A stretch of DNA of 64,000 nucleotides from Verrucomicrobiales bacterium (GTDB taxonomy: Bacteria; Verrucomicrobiota; Verrucomicrobiia; Limisphaerales; JAYPXF01): positions 58,886 to 122,885 of the forward strand of contig PBAL01000010.1 in the NCBI GenBank assembly GCA_002715965.1. The letters are read 5' to 3'. This document shows, one piece after another, positions 24,829 through 34,048 of the stretch. Under the pieces are notes generated by a model, which saw only the letters and a program-made list of their open reading frames with translations, was not told where the DNA came from and did not search any database. Numbering within the stretch: position 1 is the first letter of the stretch; every line of letters begins with the position of its first letter. The translations under genes were made by a program, and so were the position numbers.

Positions 24829-24915
24829 ATGAGCCAATCTGCACATCAGTTGTCAGATCAAACATCGACGAAGGCCGACTTTGCCGGATGGAACCGCCGT
24901 GGAAAAGACCAGTAA
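24829..24915 (+). CDS. Possible 28-residue upstream frame overlapping the DAHP synthase start
   Basis: An ATG at 24829 opens a 28-codon frame ([20 protein letters not shown], then WNRRGKDQ) ending at the TAA at 24913. It overlaps the GTG start of the DAHP synthase in another frame. It has one Phe and one Trp but no run of aromatic codons, so a classical attenuation leader is not supported. It could couple translation or be chance. Confidence 0.2.
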   Translation: MSQSAHQLSDQTSTKADFAGWNRRGKDQ

Positions 24916-25960
24916 TCTGCACGTCGTCGAATCCAGGCGGCTGATTTCACCCGCGCAGCTCAAGGAGCAACTCCCAAGCCGCGCAGCGCACGAGGCGACC
25001 GTGGTGAGCGGCCGTGATGCAGTGACGAAGATCTTGGCCGGCGAAGACGAACGCCTGCTGGTCGTGATCGGCCCTTGTTCGATTCACGACCCGGAGGCCG
25101 CAATGGAATACGCGACCCGTCTCAACGAACTCCGCAAGAAGTTCGAAGACAAACTGTTCATCGTCATGCGGGTCTACTTCGAGAAACCGCGCACAACGAT
25201 CGGTTGGAAGGGTTTGATTTACGATCCACACCTGGATGACAGCTACGACATTGAGGAAGGCTTGAAGAAGGCCCGAAGGCTGTTGCTCGAAATCAATGCC
25301 ATGGGTTTGCCCGCTGCGACGGAGATGCTCGATCCTATCACTCCCCAATATCTCGCGGACCTCGTGACCTGGACGGCGATTGGCGCGCGCACCACCGAAT
25401 CCCAGACACATCGTCAGATGGCGAGCGGGCTTTCCATGCCGGTTGGTTTCAAGAACGGAACGGATGGCGGATTGCAGATTGCATTGGACGCGATGAAGTC
25501 CGCTCGCAGCGAACATCACTTCCTTGGCATCGATCAGGAAGGCGCGACCAGCGTCGTTCGCACCACGGGCAATCCGGACGGGCACGTGGTTTTGCGGGGC
25601 GGACGCGGCACGACGAATTACGATTCGCAGAGCATTGCCGAGGCCGAGGAAAAACTTAAGGCAGCCGGGATGAGGCCGGTCGTGATGGTTGATTGCAGTC
25701 ATGCCAATTCGGAGAAGAGACACGCGCAACAGGAAGTGGTTTGGAACAGCGTCATCGAGCAGCGAACGAACGGGACGAGTTCTCTCATCGGCGTGATGGT
25801 TGAGAGCCATCTCAACGAAGGAAATCAGAAGCTGGCGGGTGATCCCGGCAGTCTGCAATACGGTGTCTCAATCACCGACGCCTGCGTCAATTGGAAAACC
25901 ACCGAGCGGATGCTGGAGAATGGTTATCAGGCTTTGAGTGACGCTTTGGTCCCGGCGTAG
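24899..25960 (+). CDS. aroF: 3-deoxy-7-phosphoheptulonate (DAHP) synthase, type I
   Basis: About 353 residues from the GTG at 24899, preceded by GGATGGA. This matches the family N-terminus ([20 protein letters not shown]). Active-site blocks are [83 protein letters not shown] and [10 protein letters not shown]. It joins PEP and erythrose-4-phosphate, the first step of aromatic amino acid synthesis. It is of the AroFGH type with the feedback-sensing N-terminal segment; whether Phe or Tyr inhibits cannot be told here, so the symbol is provisional. A TTG six codons upstream is an alternative start. Confidence 0.93.
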   Translation: MEKTSNLHVVESRRLISPAQLKEQLPSRAAHEATVVSGRDAVTKILAGEDERLLVVIGPCSIHDPEAAMEYATRLNELRKKFEDKLFIVMRVYFEKPRTTIGWKGLIYDPHLDDSYDIEEGLKKARRLLLEINAMGLPAATEMLDPITPQYLADLVTWTAIGARTTESQTHRQMASGLSMPVGFKNGTDGGLQIALDAMKSARSEHHFLGIDQEGATSVVRTTGNPDGHVVLRGGRGTTNYDSQSIAEAEEKLKAAGMRPVVMVDCSHANSEKRHAQQEVVWNSVIEQRTNGTSSLIGVMVESHLNEGNQKLAGDPGSLQYGVSITDACVNWKTTERMLENGYQALSDALVPA

Positions 25961-26133
25961 TTTCGAATTACGGTCGATTTCTGGAGGAAACAAGGTCACC
26001 GGAGTGCAAGTCGGTAAAAGGCATAGGCAAGTTGCCGACATTGCCACTTGCTGATCATCATTCCTTGATGTCCCATTGTTTACTGTAAAGTCCAGGTGGT
26101 CGTCGGGAAAGGTTCCCGGCCCCAACACAACAA

Positions 26134-26912
26134 ATGGTCCGTTCAATCGTCAAGAACACGCTCAGGGAAGAACACAAGCAGTTCATCAGTTGTGCGCGGC
26201 ATCGCTTCGGCACCCTGCCGCCAATCATGGTTATACGAATCTGATCACCGGGCGAGGTGCGCGGGCGAAGAACAATGTCGCTGGCGGATCGGTATACCTC
26301 CGTCCAGGCACGATCGTGCCAGGCGGTCTACGACGAAGTGTTTGTGGATCACGAATACGAGGTCGATCTCGATGATCTGAAGTTCATTATCGACGCTGGC
26401 GCACACATCGGGCTCTCCAGCGTTTATTTTGCGAGCAAGTATCCGGACGCCACCATCGTTGCGGTCGAACCGGAACCGTTGAATTACAAGATGCTCTGCC
26501 GCAACGCCAAGAAGTGGAAGAACATCAAACCGATCCAGGCCGGTCTTTGGAGCCACAAGGCCCGCCTCAAGATTGATGACTCCGATGTGGAGTCCTGGGG
26601 TTTCACCATTTCCGAGAACCGAACTGGGAAAGGGATTCCCGCACTCGGTGTACAGGACATTCTCCAACTCTTCGATCAAACCCACGTGGATGTCCTGAAG
26701 ATCGGCATCGAAGGTTCTGAAGTCGGGGTGTTGGAAGCCAGCAAGCAGTGGATGGACAAGGTCAGCTCCCTGGTGATCGAACTGCACGATCGCTTCAAGA
26801 CCGGTTGCACGGCTGCGCTCGACGTCGCCCTCACCGGCTAAGCTACAAAGCCGAATTCTCGGGCGAGAAAGCCGTCATCAGCGGATCGAAGCAGGACCGG
26901 CCACGGGCTTGA
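26134..26912 (+). pseudogene. FkbM-type methyltransferase with three frame breaks
   Basis: FkbM-family sequence is spread over two frames. It opens at ATG 26134 (MVRSIVKNTLREEHKQFISC, continuing to TLPPIMVIRI) and hits a stop at about 26242. It continues in the next frame with LITGRGARAKNNVAGGSVYL and RPGT, then returns to the first frame near 26320 with AVYDEVFVDHEYEVD. The SAM-binding core is IIDAGAHIGLSSVYFASKYP, then IVAVEPEPLNYKMLCRNA. A TAA after ALTG at 26839 is followed in the other frame by YKAEFSGEKAVIS and a stop at 26910. Each break is explained by a one-base indel. The longest intact piece is 26257-26841. It is either decaying or affected by sequencing errors. Confidence 0.75.
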
Positions 26913-27048
26913 AGTTTGCATTTCGATCCGATCAGCCCCCTTGCGCGATTTCTTAGTCGTCGTCTGTACCCGGGTCTGGGTCAGTTCTCAACTGAACGTC
27001 AGGTTTTCGTCATTGCCCCAACTCCCCCACTAACTATGCTCCGGCCCC

Positions 27049-27804
27049 ATGGAATTCCTGCTGGAACCCCAGAACTTGATCAGTCTCATCACCTTGACGC
27101 TGCTGGAGATCGTGCTCGGGGTGGACAACATCGTGTTCATCGCAATTCTGGCCGCCAAACTTCCGGAGTCTCAACAGGCCAACGCCCGTAGATTGGGCCT
27201 CATCCTCGCACTCGTCACCCGCGTCCTTCTTCTTTGCGGTCTGGCGTGGATGATCAAGTTGACAGCCGCGCTGTTCACAATTCCGAAACTGCCCTTCATG
27301 CACGAACCGCATCCGGTCTCCGGGCGCGATCTGATCCTGATCGTCGGCGGATTGTTTCTCCTCTGGAAAGCCACGCACGAAATCCATGACAAGCTGGAAG
27401 GAGAAGACGGTTCGGTCACCAAGAAGATCGCTCCTTCGTTCATGGCCGTGCTGATTCAGATCATGCTGCTGGACATCGTGTTCTCACTGGATTCCGTCAT
27501 CACCGCAGTCGGGATGGTCAAGGAGATCAAGGTGATGATCCTGGCCGTGATCATCGCCGTGCTGTTCATGCTGGTCTTCGCGGACAAGATCAGCGCCTTC
27601 ATCGAAGAGCACCCAACACTGAAAATGTTGGCCCTATCGTTCCTGATTCTCGTGGGCTTTGTGCTGATCATGGAAGGGTTCCACAAGGCGATTCCGAAGG
27701 GCTACATCTACTTTGCAATGGCCTTCTCCGTGGGCGTCGAGATCCTGAACATCAAGATGCGTAAGAAGAAGAGCAAGGTGGAGCTGCATCAACCCTACCG
27801 CTGA
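27049..27804 (+). CDS. TerC family integral membrane protein
   Basis: 251 residues, with 7-8 membrane helices. Conserved acidic signatures within helices are LLEIVLGVDNIVFIAIL and LLDIVFSLDSVITAVGM, as expected in TerC/Alx proteins, which are tied to tellurium resistance and manganese export. The metal-binding Asp residues are intact. It is the first gene of a tight run (2-base gap to the DUF4261 gene, then plsY and gpsA). The functional reason for linkage to phospholipid synthesis is unknown; membrane or metal homeostasis is inference. Confidence 0.93.
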   Translation: MEFLLEPQNLISLITLTLLEIVLGVDNIVFIAILAAKLPESQQANARRLGLILALVTRVLLLCGLAWMIKLTAALFTIPKLPFMHEPHPVSGRDLILIVGGLFLLWKATHEIHDKLEGEDGSVTKKIAPSFMAVLIQIMLLDIVFSLDSVITAVGMVKEIKVMILAVIIAVLFMLVFADKISAFIEEHPTLKMLALSFLILVGFVLIMEGFHKAIPKGYIYFAMAFSVGVEILNIKMRKKKSKVELHQPYR

Positions 27805-27806
27805 TC

Positions 27807-28757
27807 ATGCCGGCCAAGGGACTTTTCACCCAGGGCGTCGTCGTCCTCTTCAACCGACAGCTTAAGCTCGGGGACATCACTCCGTTGCTGGCGGAATTTC
27901 GCGTGCTGAAGACCGTCGAGGAAGCGACTCCAATGAGCGGTCCGGCAGTGGTCATCGAGTTCGACAAGGAATCGAGCGGGATGGCCATCGTCGATCTGAC
28001 CAATGATGAATGGCCCGACACGATGGGCAGCTCACAAGAAGACGCCGACATCATTGCAGCCTGGTCGATGGGGCACTACGGCCCGTTTGCCCATTCAGGC
28101 GGACTCACCCGCGCGACCGATAACGCAACGCACTGGGAGCAGGCGTCTGACGAGCTCGCCCGCCAGATGGCGTTCGCCCGCATAAAAATCACGTACTCCT
28201 TAGGCTGCGAGAGTGCTGATCCGATTGTGCAGGAAAAGTGTGATCCTCGTGGAGAACTGGATTACCTCATCTCGATCGTTCAAGCGTTGCTCAAGCACCC
28301 GTTCGCAATCGGCTATTTCAATCCGAACGGCGAGGTCCTGATGAACACGCAGCAGCTGCAGGAGTCGCTGACCTATCATCGGGAGCAGCAACTGGCTCCA
28401 TTGGAAGTCTGGTCCAAAATTCGGGCCTATCACATAGACGAATCCTGGACACTCATGGACTGCGTCGGCAACGAACAACTCGATCTCCCCGATCACGAAA
28501 CCGGATTCAACCGGCACGAGATTTCAATGGATGAAATGGCGGCATTCGTTCGGAACGCGACGATGCACATGCTGACCGATCCCGACGACGTAATTCGCGA
28601 TGGCGACACCTCACACGGCCCCGGGGATATGCCCTGGGAGGGCTATCGAACGACCGACCCACTCTCCGATCCTCCGCGTCGGGTGATCCGCTGGTTGCCC
28701 GCGAACGCAAAGGAGCTCCCGGAAATGCTGCTGGACGGAATCAAGAAGAAACGCTGA
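27807..28757 (+). CDS. DUF4261-like protein of unknown function
   Basis: 316 residues, soluble, no signal peptide. The central part reads IGYFNPNGEVLMNTQQLQES, then LEVWSKIRAYHIDESWTLMD and MDEMAAFVRNATMHMLTDPD. The closing DVIRDGDTSHGPGDMPWEG resembles the C-terminal pattern of DUF4261 proteins (a strand ending DG-T-G). The family match is tentative. It is 2 bases after terC and 11 bases before plsY, so it lies inside a four-gene operon. Confidence 0.6.
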   Translation: MPAKGLFTQGVVVLFNRQLKLGDITPLLAEFRVLKTVEEATPMSGPAVVIEFDKESSGMAIVDLTNDEWPDTMGSSQEDADIIAAWSMGHYGPFAHSGGLTRATDNATHWEQASDELARQMAFARIKITYSLGCESADPIVQEKCDPRGELDYLISIVQALLKHPFAIGYFNPNGEVLMNTQQLQESLTYHREQQLAPLEVWSKIRAYHIDESWTLMDCVGNEQLDLPDHETGFNRHEISMDEMAAFVRNATMHMLTDPDDVIRDGDTSHGPGDMPWEGYRTTDPLSDPPRRVIRWLPANAKELPEMLLDGIKKKR

Positions 28758-28768
28758 ACCATCCGCCA

Positions 28769-29397
<629 letters not shown>

Positions 29398-29401
<4 letters not shown>

Positions 29402-30369
29402 AGATCACCGTTCTTGGCGCCGGCGCGTTCGGAACTGCCCTCGCAAGACTCCTGTGTGAGAATGGGCAGGAAGTCCGGTTGTGGGGGCATTCCCAGAAGC
29501 ACATTGAGACTCTGCAGGCAACGCGCGTCAACGACCGACACCTTCCCGGTTTTCCCTTTCCCGAAACCCTCCATCTGACCCAGGAACTTGATCTCAGCGA
29601 TGCAGAGCTGGCCCTGTTCGCCGTGCCTTCCCAAGCGATGCGTGAAGTCGCCGAACGCGCTAAGGGATTCAAGGGCATTGCCGTAAGCGTTACCAAGGGT
29701 CTTGAACACGACACGGGACTGACGATGTGCGGCATCCTTCGGGAAGTCCTCGATGTGTCCGTAGCCGCCTTGTCCGGTCCCAGCCTGGCCAGGGAACTCG
29801 CCAAGGGAATTCCCGCAGCAGTCGTGGCGGCCAGTGAAGACGATTCAGCCGGCCGTCTCGTGCAGCAGGCCTTTCATCGCAATACCTTTCGCGTCTATCG
29901 TGGCAATGACCTCCGCGGTGTCGAGATGGGAGGTGCCCTCAAGAACGTCATCGCCATCGGTGCGGGTGCGTGTGACGGACTCGGGTTCGGTGACAACTCC
30001 AAGGCTGCGCTCGTCACGCGGGCCATCGCGGAGATTCGCCGGCTGGGAGAAGCCCACGGCGCCCAAGCGGACACCTTTGCCGGACTCAGCGGTCTGGGTG
30101 ACCTGACCGTGACCTGTTTCTCAAAGCTAAGCCGCAATCGCGGATTTGGAGAACGCATAGGTGCCGGCGAGGATCCCGCGCGTCTCCTCGCCGAAGCCGA
30201 TCATGTCGTGGAAGGCCATCCAACCTCGCGATCCGCCTATCGCCTCGCCCGCAACCTCGGCGTCGAAACTCCGATCATTGACGAAGTCTACGCGATGCTT
30301 CACGAGGGCAAACCACTGAACCAGGCGATCCAAGACCTCATCGGCCGCGAGGCCAAGGTTGAGGACTGA
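29398..30369 (+). CDS. gpsA: NAD(P)-dependent glycerol-3-phosphate dehydrogenase
   Basis: 323 residues from the ATG overlapping the plsY stop. Landmarks are the Rossmann motif MKITVLGAGAFGTALARLL, then LALFAVPSQAMREVA, VSVTKGLEHDTG, LSGPSLARELAKGIPAAVVA, the catalytic-Lys block GVEMGGALKNVIAIGAGACD, LSGLGDLTVTCFSKLSRNR and a closing VEGHPTSRSAYRLA. It reduces dihydroxyacetone phosphate to sn-glycerol-3-phosphate, the acceptor used by PlsY encoded just upstream. It is the last gene of the terC operon. Confidence 0.96.
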
Positions 30370-30633
30370 GTCCGTTCCACATCCAGTCCTCCGAATTCGG
30401 CCCCATAAACGGAACGATCATATTCATGTAATATTTGTGACATGTTTATGGGTACATTGAGTTTCCGAAAAATTGCTGTTTCCCCTTCAGCGTTCGTTCA
30501 AAGAATTTGCGTGCGTTCTTCCGGAGCCAGCGAACGGCGTCCCGGCATTCCTCCTTGGGCGGACAAAGCCCGGCGAAGCATGCGATTCATAGTTCGGTTC
30601 CGGTTGGGGCTCCGCCCCTCCCTCCACCGAACT
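30370..30633. other. Gap with a nested palindrome and no clear gene
   Basis: Part of a 516-base gap (30370-30885). It holds AT-rich sequence near 30410-30470, a GC-rich stretch, and the nested palindrome at 30586-30638. An open frame across 30442-30795 has no coding character in its first part. Confidence 0.5.
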
Positions 30634-30638
30634 ATGAA
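30586..30638. repeat. Nested palindrome, 13-bp perfect arms
   Basis: The outer arms TTCATAGTTCGGT (30586-30598) and ACCGAACTATGAA (30626-30638) are perfect complements around 27 bases. The interior carries a second palindrome, GGGGC TCC GCCCC (30606-30618). The whole can fold into one long interrupted hairpin. There is no T-run. It resembles a small palindromic mobile element or a processing site rather than a terminator. Confidence 0.75.
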
Positions 30639-30795
30639 CAACAAGAACCCAAACAAAACCTCTCATAGCGTTTGGATCAAAGAATGGGGGCACTCCAAAC
30701 ATTGGTTCCGTTGCGAGAAAAAATGTTTCGAGGGCCACGTGGATCAATTCAGCATCGTCGATGCCAGCCGATCAGGAAAACCCCTATCGAATTGA
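30634..30795 (+). CDS. Possible 53-residue small protein
   Basis: The ATG at 30634 lies inside the right arm of the palindrome. The frame reads MNNKNPNKTSHSVWIKEWGH, then SKHWFRCEKKCFEGHVDQFS, and ends KPLSN. Two Cys and three Trp within 53 residues are unusual for random sequence, but no family is known and no ribosome-binding site is seen. It is a weak call. Confidence 0.25.
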   Translation: MNNKNPNKTSHSVWIKEWGHSKHWFRCEKKCFEGHVDQFSIVDASRSGKPLSN

Positions 30796-30885
30796 AATTG
30801 CGAACTCCCTCGTAGGTTGACCGGCTATGTAGGTCTACCCATCGGTTTTGCGCGCTCGTTGAGCCGCCTGCTGCGTGGCTCCGCA

Positions 30886-32724
30886 CTACTGTTCAAAGTT
30901 CATCGACTCGAGCTGGACGGCATACTGAATGTGCTGTTGAGCCTTCTCTTGCTTCCCCTGCTTGAGATAGACATCGGCCAGACCTCGATGAAGTTCCGGA
31001 TTGTGCGAACGGAGCCTGAGTGCGCGGATGAACACCTCCTCTGCTTCTGCAAATTCCTCCACGCGGGAAAGGGCCGTCGCCAGATTGAACAATGTGTTGA
31101 TGTTCTCCGTGTCCTGGTCGAGCGCCTGACGGAGATACGGGATGGCGCGCTCCGGTTGCTGGGCGTGGATATGGGCGATGCCGATGTTGTTCAGAGCGCC
31201 CAGATGTTCCGGTTCGATATGCAGTGCTTTCCCGTACTGAACGATCGCGTCCTGGGCCCTCCCAACCTGCAACAGGACATTCCCATGATTGTACGGCAGA
31301 TGCGCAAGCGGGAACTGGGGATCGGTCTTCCACGCCTCCTGATAAAAATGGTCGGCAAACAGCATCTCATCATTTGCCGCATGGGCATTGGCGAGTTTCA
31401 TGAAAGCAGCAGCTTTCAGGCGCGGGTCGTCGATCTTATTCGAAAGGCTGTCGAAGAAGGTCAGGTCGTTTCGCCATATCGCGGTTTGACGAGCGCTCAA
31501 GGCGCCAAATATGACTGTCAACGCAGCAACCCCGACGAGCACGGCTCTGAATCGTTTGGAGCTGGACAGCTGGACCAACCACCACAGCACCACGACCGAC
31601 CAGAGCACGCCATTCACGATGCCGTAGCGGTCGTGCGGATAGTGTGGTCGTTCCGTGAGGCCGAGCATCGGCACGAGCAATCCCAGGTGAGCAACCCAGA
31701 GCGCCAGCGTGCCAGGAGTTTTTCGCATCCGGATCAATAGCACTGCACTGATGCCAACGACCCCGATGGCAGCGCCGATGAAGCGCAGGTCGCCCGCGCC
31801 GATGTTGAGGAACACGTCGTAAAGCGGACACAGATCCGCGGGAACCAAGGGCTTCCAAATGTAGTAGGTCCAGACATAACAAGCCTGCATCAGGCGCTGG
31901 CCCAGTGTGAAGGACTCAACGTTTGCCGGCTTGAACCAATCACCCATGGCGAAAAATCGTCCATAAAGCGTTCCCGCCACGAGCAGACACGCGATGAGAA
32001 GAAAGGGAATCTTTTCGATCCACGCGCGACGGGCTTCAGCGTCGAAGAACATCATCTGATTCTCTCTGTGGAAGCGTCGCAGGGGATAGAAATCCACTGC
32101 GACCAACACCGCGCCGAATCCCAACACAATCGGGTAAGTCATCACCGCCAGAAGATAAGTAAACGCGGCGAGCCAATACGCCCGTTGTCGAAAACCCGAT
32201 CGAGCCGGGTCCACCTTCAGGTAGAACAAGAGCGATCCCAACATGAACAAAAGCGAGAGGTGATAAGGCAATCCGGTCACCCAGGCGACCGGCTCCACGC
32301 GCAAAGGATGAATCGCCCATAGCAGGGACGCCAATCCGGCGGCTATCAGGATCCGGTTGTGAGGTCGTTCACCGGCACCGGGAAAGTGCCGAGCCAGACG
32401 CACCATCACGAAGAACACCAGCCAGGCGTTCATCGTATGGAGAAACACGTTGGCCAGGTGATAGCCGAAGGGGTTCAGCTCGAACAATTCGTAGACCACC
32501 GCCCACGCGAGCCAGGAAAACGCCTTGTAACGAATCGCCTGCTCGAAGTCCGTGAACATCCACGCCAGGTTCTCAATGGTCACGCCGTGGACACGCGGGT
32601 TTTCAAATACGTTGATGTCGTCGTCCCACTGCAGGAAATCCGACTCAAGCGTCTGCCAGAACACAGCCAGGATCACCACGAACAACCCAATGAGGATCGC
32701 TGAGATGACTTGCCTTTCTTTCAC
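30886..32724 (-). CDS. TMTC/PMT-like multi-pass membrane protein with C-terminal TPR repeats
   Basis: About 612 residues from a GTG at 32724; earlier codons lack coding character. The first two-thirds has about 10 transmembrane helices. The first extracytoplasmic loop after helix 1 carries the DDD motif (SDFLQWDDDINVFENPRVHG), as in GT-C type protein O-mannosyltransferases and TMTC proteins. The last 200 residues are TPR units (for example LAHLPYNHGNVLLQVGRAQD, then AIVQYGKALHIEPEHLGAL). A lipid-linked sugar transferase to protein or glycan is likely; acceptor unknown. It ends 162 bases upstream of nothing else on its strand. Confidence 0.8.
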   Translation of the reverse strand: MKERQVISAILIGLFVVILAVFWQTLESDFLQWDDDINVFENPRVHGVTIENLAWMFTDFEQAIRYKAFSWLAWAVVYELFELNPFGYHLANVFLHTMNAWLVFFVMVRLARHFPGAGERPHNRILIAAGLASLLWAIHPLRVEPVAWVTGLPYHLSLLFMLGSLLFYLKVDPARSGFRQRAYWLAAFTYLLAVMTYPIVLGFGAVLVAVDFYPLRRFHRENQMMFFDAEARRAWIEKIPFLLIACLLVAGTLYGRFFAMGDWFKPANVESFTLGQRLMQACYVWTYYIWKPLVPADLCPLYDVFLNIGAGDLRFIGAAIGVVGISAVLLIRMRKTPGTLALWVAHLGLLVPMLGLTERPHYPHDRYGIVNGVLWSVVVLWWLVQLSSSKRFRAVLVGVAALTVIFGALSARQTAIWRNDLTFFDSLSNKIDDPRLKAAAFMKLANAHAANDEMLFADHFYQEAWKTDPQFPLAHLPYNHGNVLLQVGRAQDAIVQYGKALHIEPEHLGALNNIGIAHIHAQQPERAIPYLRQALDQDTENINTLFNLATALSRVEEFAEAEEVFIRALRLRSHNPELHRGLADVYLKQGKQEKAQQHIQYAVQLESMNFEQ

Positions 32725-32847
32725 GCGCGAGAGAATGCGTGGAGGCGGGGGAAGCTCCAAGCTACAAAATCCGGGAGCGCGGCATTCGCAGCATCGTCGG
32801 ATACGATGGTCAACCTGCACAGATTGACCAACCAACAAATGGCAACT

Positions 32848-33777
32848 TTATCCAGTGTACGCAATCCCGTCGTACAACTCGCGCAATTGATTCACCGGAC
32901 TGTTGTCAACTCCCTGGTAATGCGGTTCCACGTGTCGTTGAGCCAACTCAAACAACTGACTGCAGCGTGAGTGCAAAGGTGCGGTGATGGTCGACAACGC
33001 ACTCACACGGCCGAAGAAGAGAATCAGTTGATCGAGAAACTCAGCGGGTGCGTGCTTCAGTCGACCATCCGACCAACGCTTCGGAGCCTTCTTCAATGAA
33101 CGGATCAACGAATCAGCCCAGCGTTCGAACGAATCGGTCATGAATCTTTCGTCCTGTGGAGCCCCGGGAACAGGCGGGGCGGGTGCTTCGACGACCTGTT
33201 CCTCAGCGTCATCAAGATCATCCAAACCGGAATACGCCTGGCTGACCTCTGCTTCTTGAGTGTCTTGCTCCGGTTCTTCTTCGACCAGCTCGAAAGGTTC
33301 GAGTTCGTAAACGATTGGTTCGGGAAGTGAAACCCTGATGGTCCGCAACAAGGCCCGCTTGTGATTGATCTCGGCTGCGTACTCGCGGCCAAGAGTGCGC
33401 ACGCAATCCATGATGAACTGCTCGACTGGCATCCCCGCTTCGCGTGCCCAGGATTCCACATCCAGACGGGTGCCTTCCGTCCAGGGAAGTTCGTGGCTTG
33501 TCTTGGCCGGTGCGCTGGCTTCAGTCGAAACGTCAGTCGGTGCTGCGCCAGATCCTGGCACGACCTTGAGCCGCGAATACAAGAGGTCCTTCGCCAGTAC
33601 GTTTAGCTTGCCGGCGATCGCGTTCAGCCGCTTCTGGCTCGGGACGTTCCCCGCCTCGTAACGCTGATAGGATTGATAGCTCCGAAAGCCCAGGAGGGTG
33701 GCCATTTGTTTCTGCGACCGCCCGGCACGGAGCATCTTTAGGTTCTGCCCGAAAATCTCGTTCTTTGTGGAACTCAT
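32848..33777 (-). CDS. XRE-family helix-turn-helix regulator with unknown C-terminal domain
   Basis: 309 residues from MSSTKNEIFGQNLKMLRAGR. Residues 1-60 form an XRE-type HTH: QKQMATLLGFRSYQSYQRYE as helices 2 and 3, then NVPSQKRLNAIAGKLNVLAK. A Pro/Glu-rich linker (about 70-210) and a C-terminal helical region (ERWADSLIRSLKKAPKRWSD) follow and are not recognised. An inverted repeat, AATGTTGT/ACAACATT, stands 27 bases upstream of its start and is the likely binding site for autoregulation. The divergent neighbour is the cobA-hemD fusion. Confidence 0.85.
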   Translation of the reverse strand: MSSTKNEIFGQNLKMLRAGRSQKQMATLLGFRSYQSYQRYEAGNVPSQKRLNAIAGKLNVLAKDLLYSRLKVVPGSGAAPTDVSTEASAPAKTSHELPWTEGTRLDVESWAREAGMPVEQFIMDCVRTLGREYAAEINHKRALLRTIRVSLPEPIVYELEPFELVEEEPEQDTQEAEVSQAYSGLDDLDDAEEQVVEAPAPPVPGAPQDERFMTDSFERWADSLIRSLKKAPKRWSDGRLKHAPAEFLDQLILFFGRVSALSTITAPLHSRCSQLFELAQRHVEPHYQGVDNSPVNQLRELYDGIAYTG

Positions 33778-33803
33778 GACAAAAGTGGGTTCACGCAATC
33801 CAT

Positions 33804-33824
33804 AATGTTGTATTGCACAACATT
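33804..33824. promoter_or_regulatory. Operator candidate, AATGTTGT-N5-ACAACATT
   Basis: A perfect 8-bp inverted repeat with a 5-base spacer lies in the divergent region between the XRE gene (start 33777) and the cobA-hemD gene (start 34049). Its size and position fit a dimer binding site for the adjacent regulator. A second, GC-richer palindrome, TTCGCC ATTG GGCGAA, lies at 33939-33954, nearer the cobA-hemD gene. Confidence 0.6.
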
Positions 33825-34048
33825 TGGGAAGCAATTGTGTGCTTTTTTTGACGGGAAAAGGCGGGATTTCGTTTCAAGAAAACCGTGTTTCCGGCAGGAG
33901 AACTTCACCAATCCGGTTTGAATCGAAGCCGGTCTTGGTTCGCCATTGGGCGAATATTGGTTGGTGGCACCTGTGTTCCCCCGAATTTCCCGTTCATTGC
34001 CACACCAGTGTTTACACCAGTTCTGTAATGTTCCTATCTTGGCCGCTC

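Noticed and set aside
24829..24915. Aromatic amino acid attenuation leader
   Set aside because: The short frame has no run of Phe, Tyr or Trp codons, and no terminator/antiterminator pair was seen before aroF.
33824..34048. 75-codon N-terminal extension of the cobA-hemD protein
   Set aside because: It has no coding character and spans the operator candidate; the methyltransferase motif begins right after 34049.
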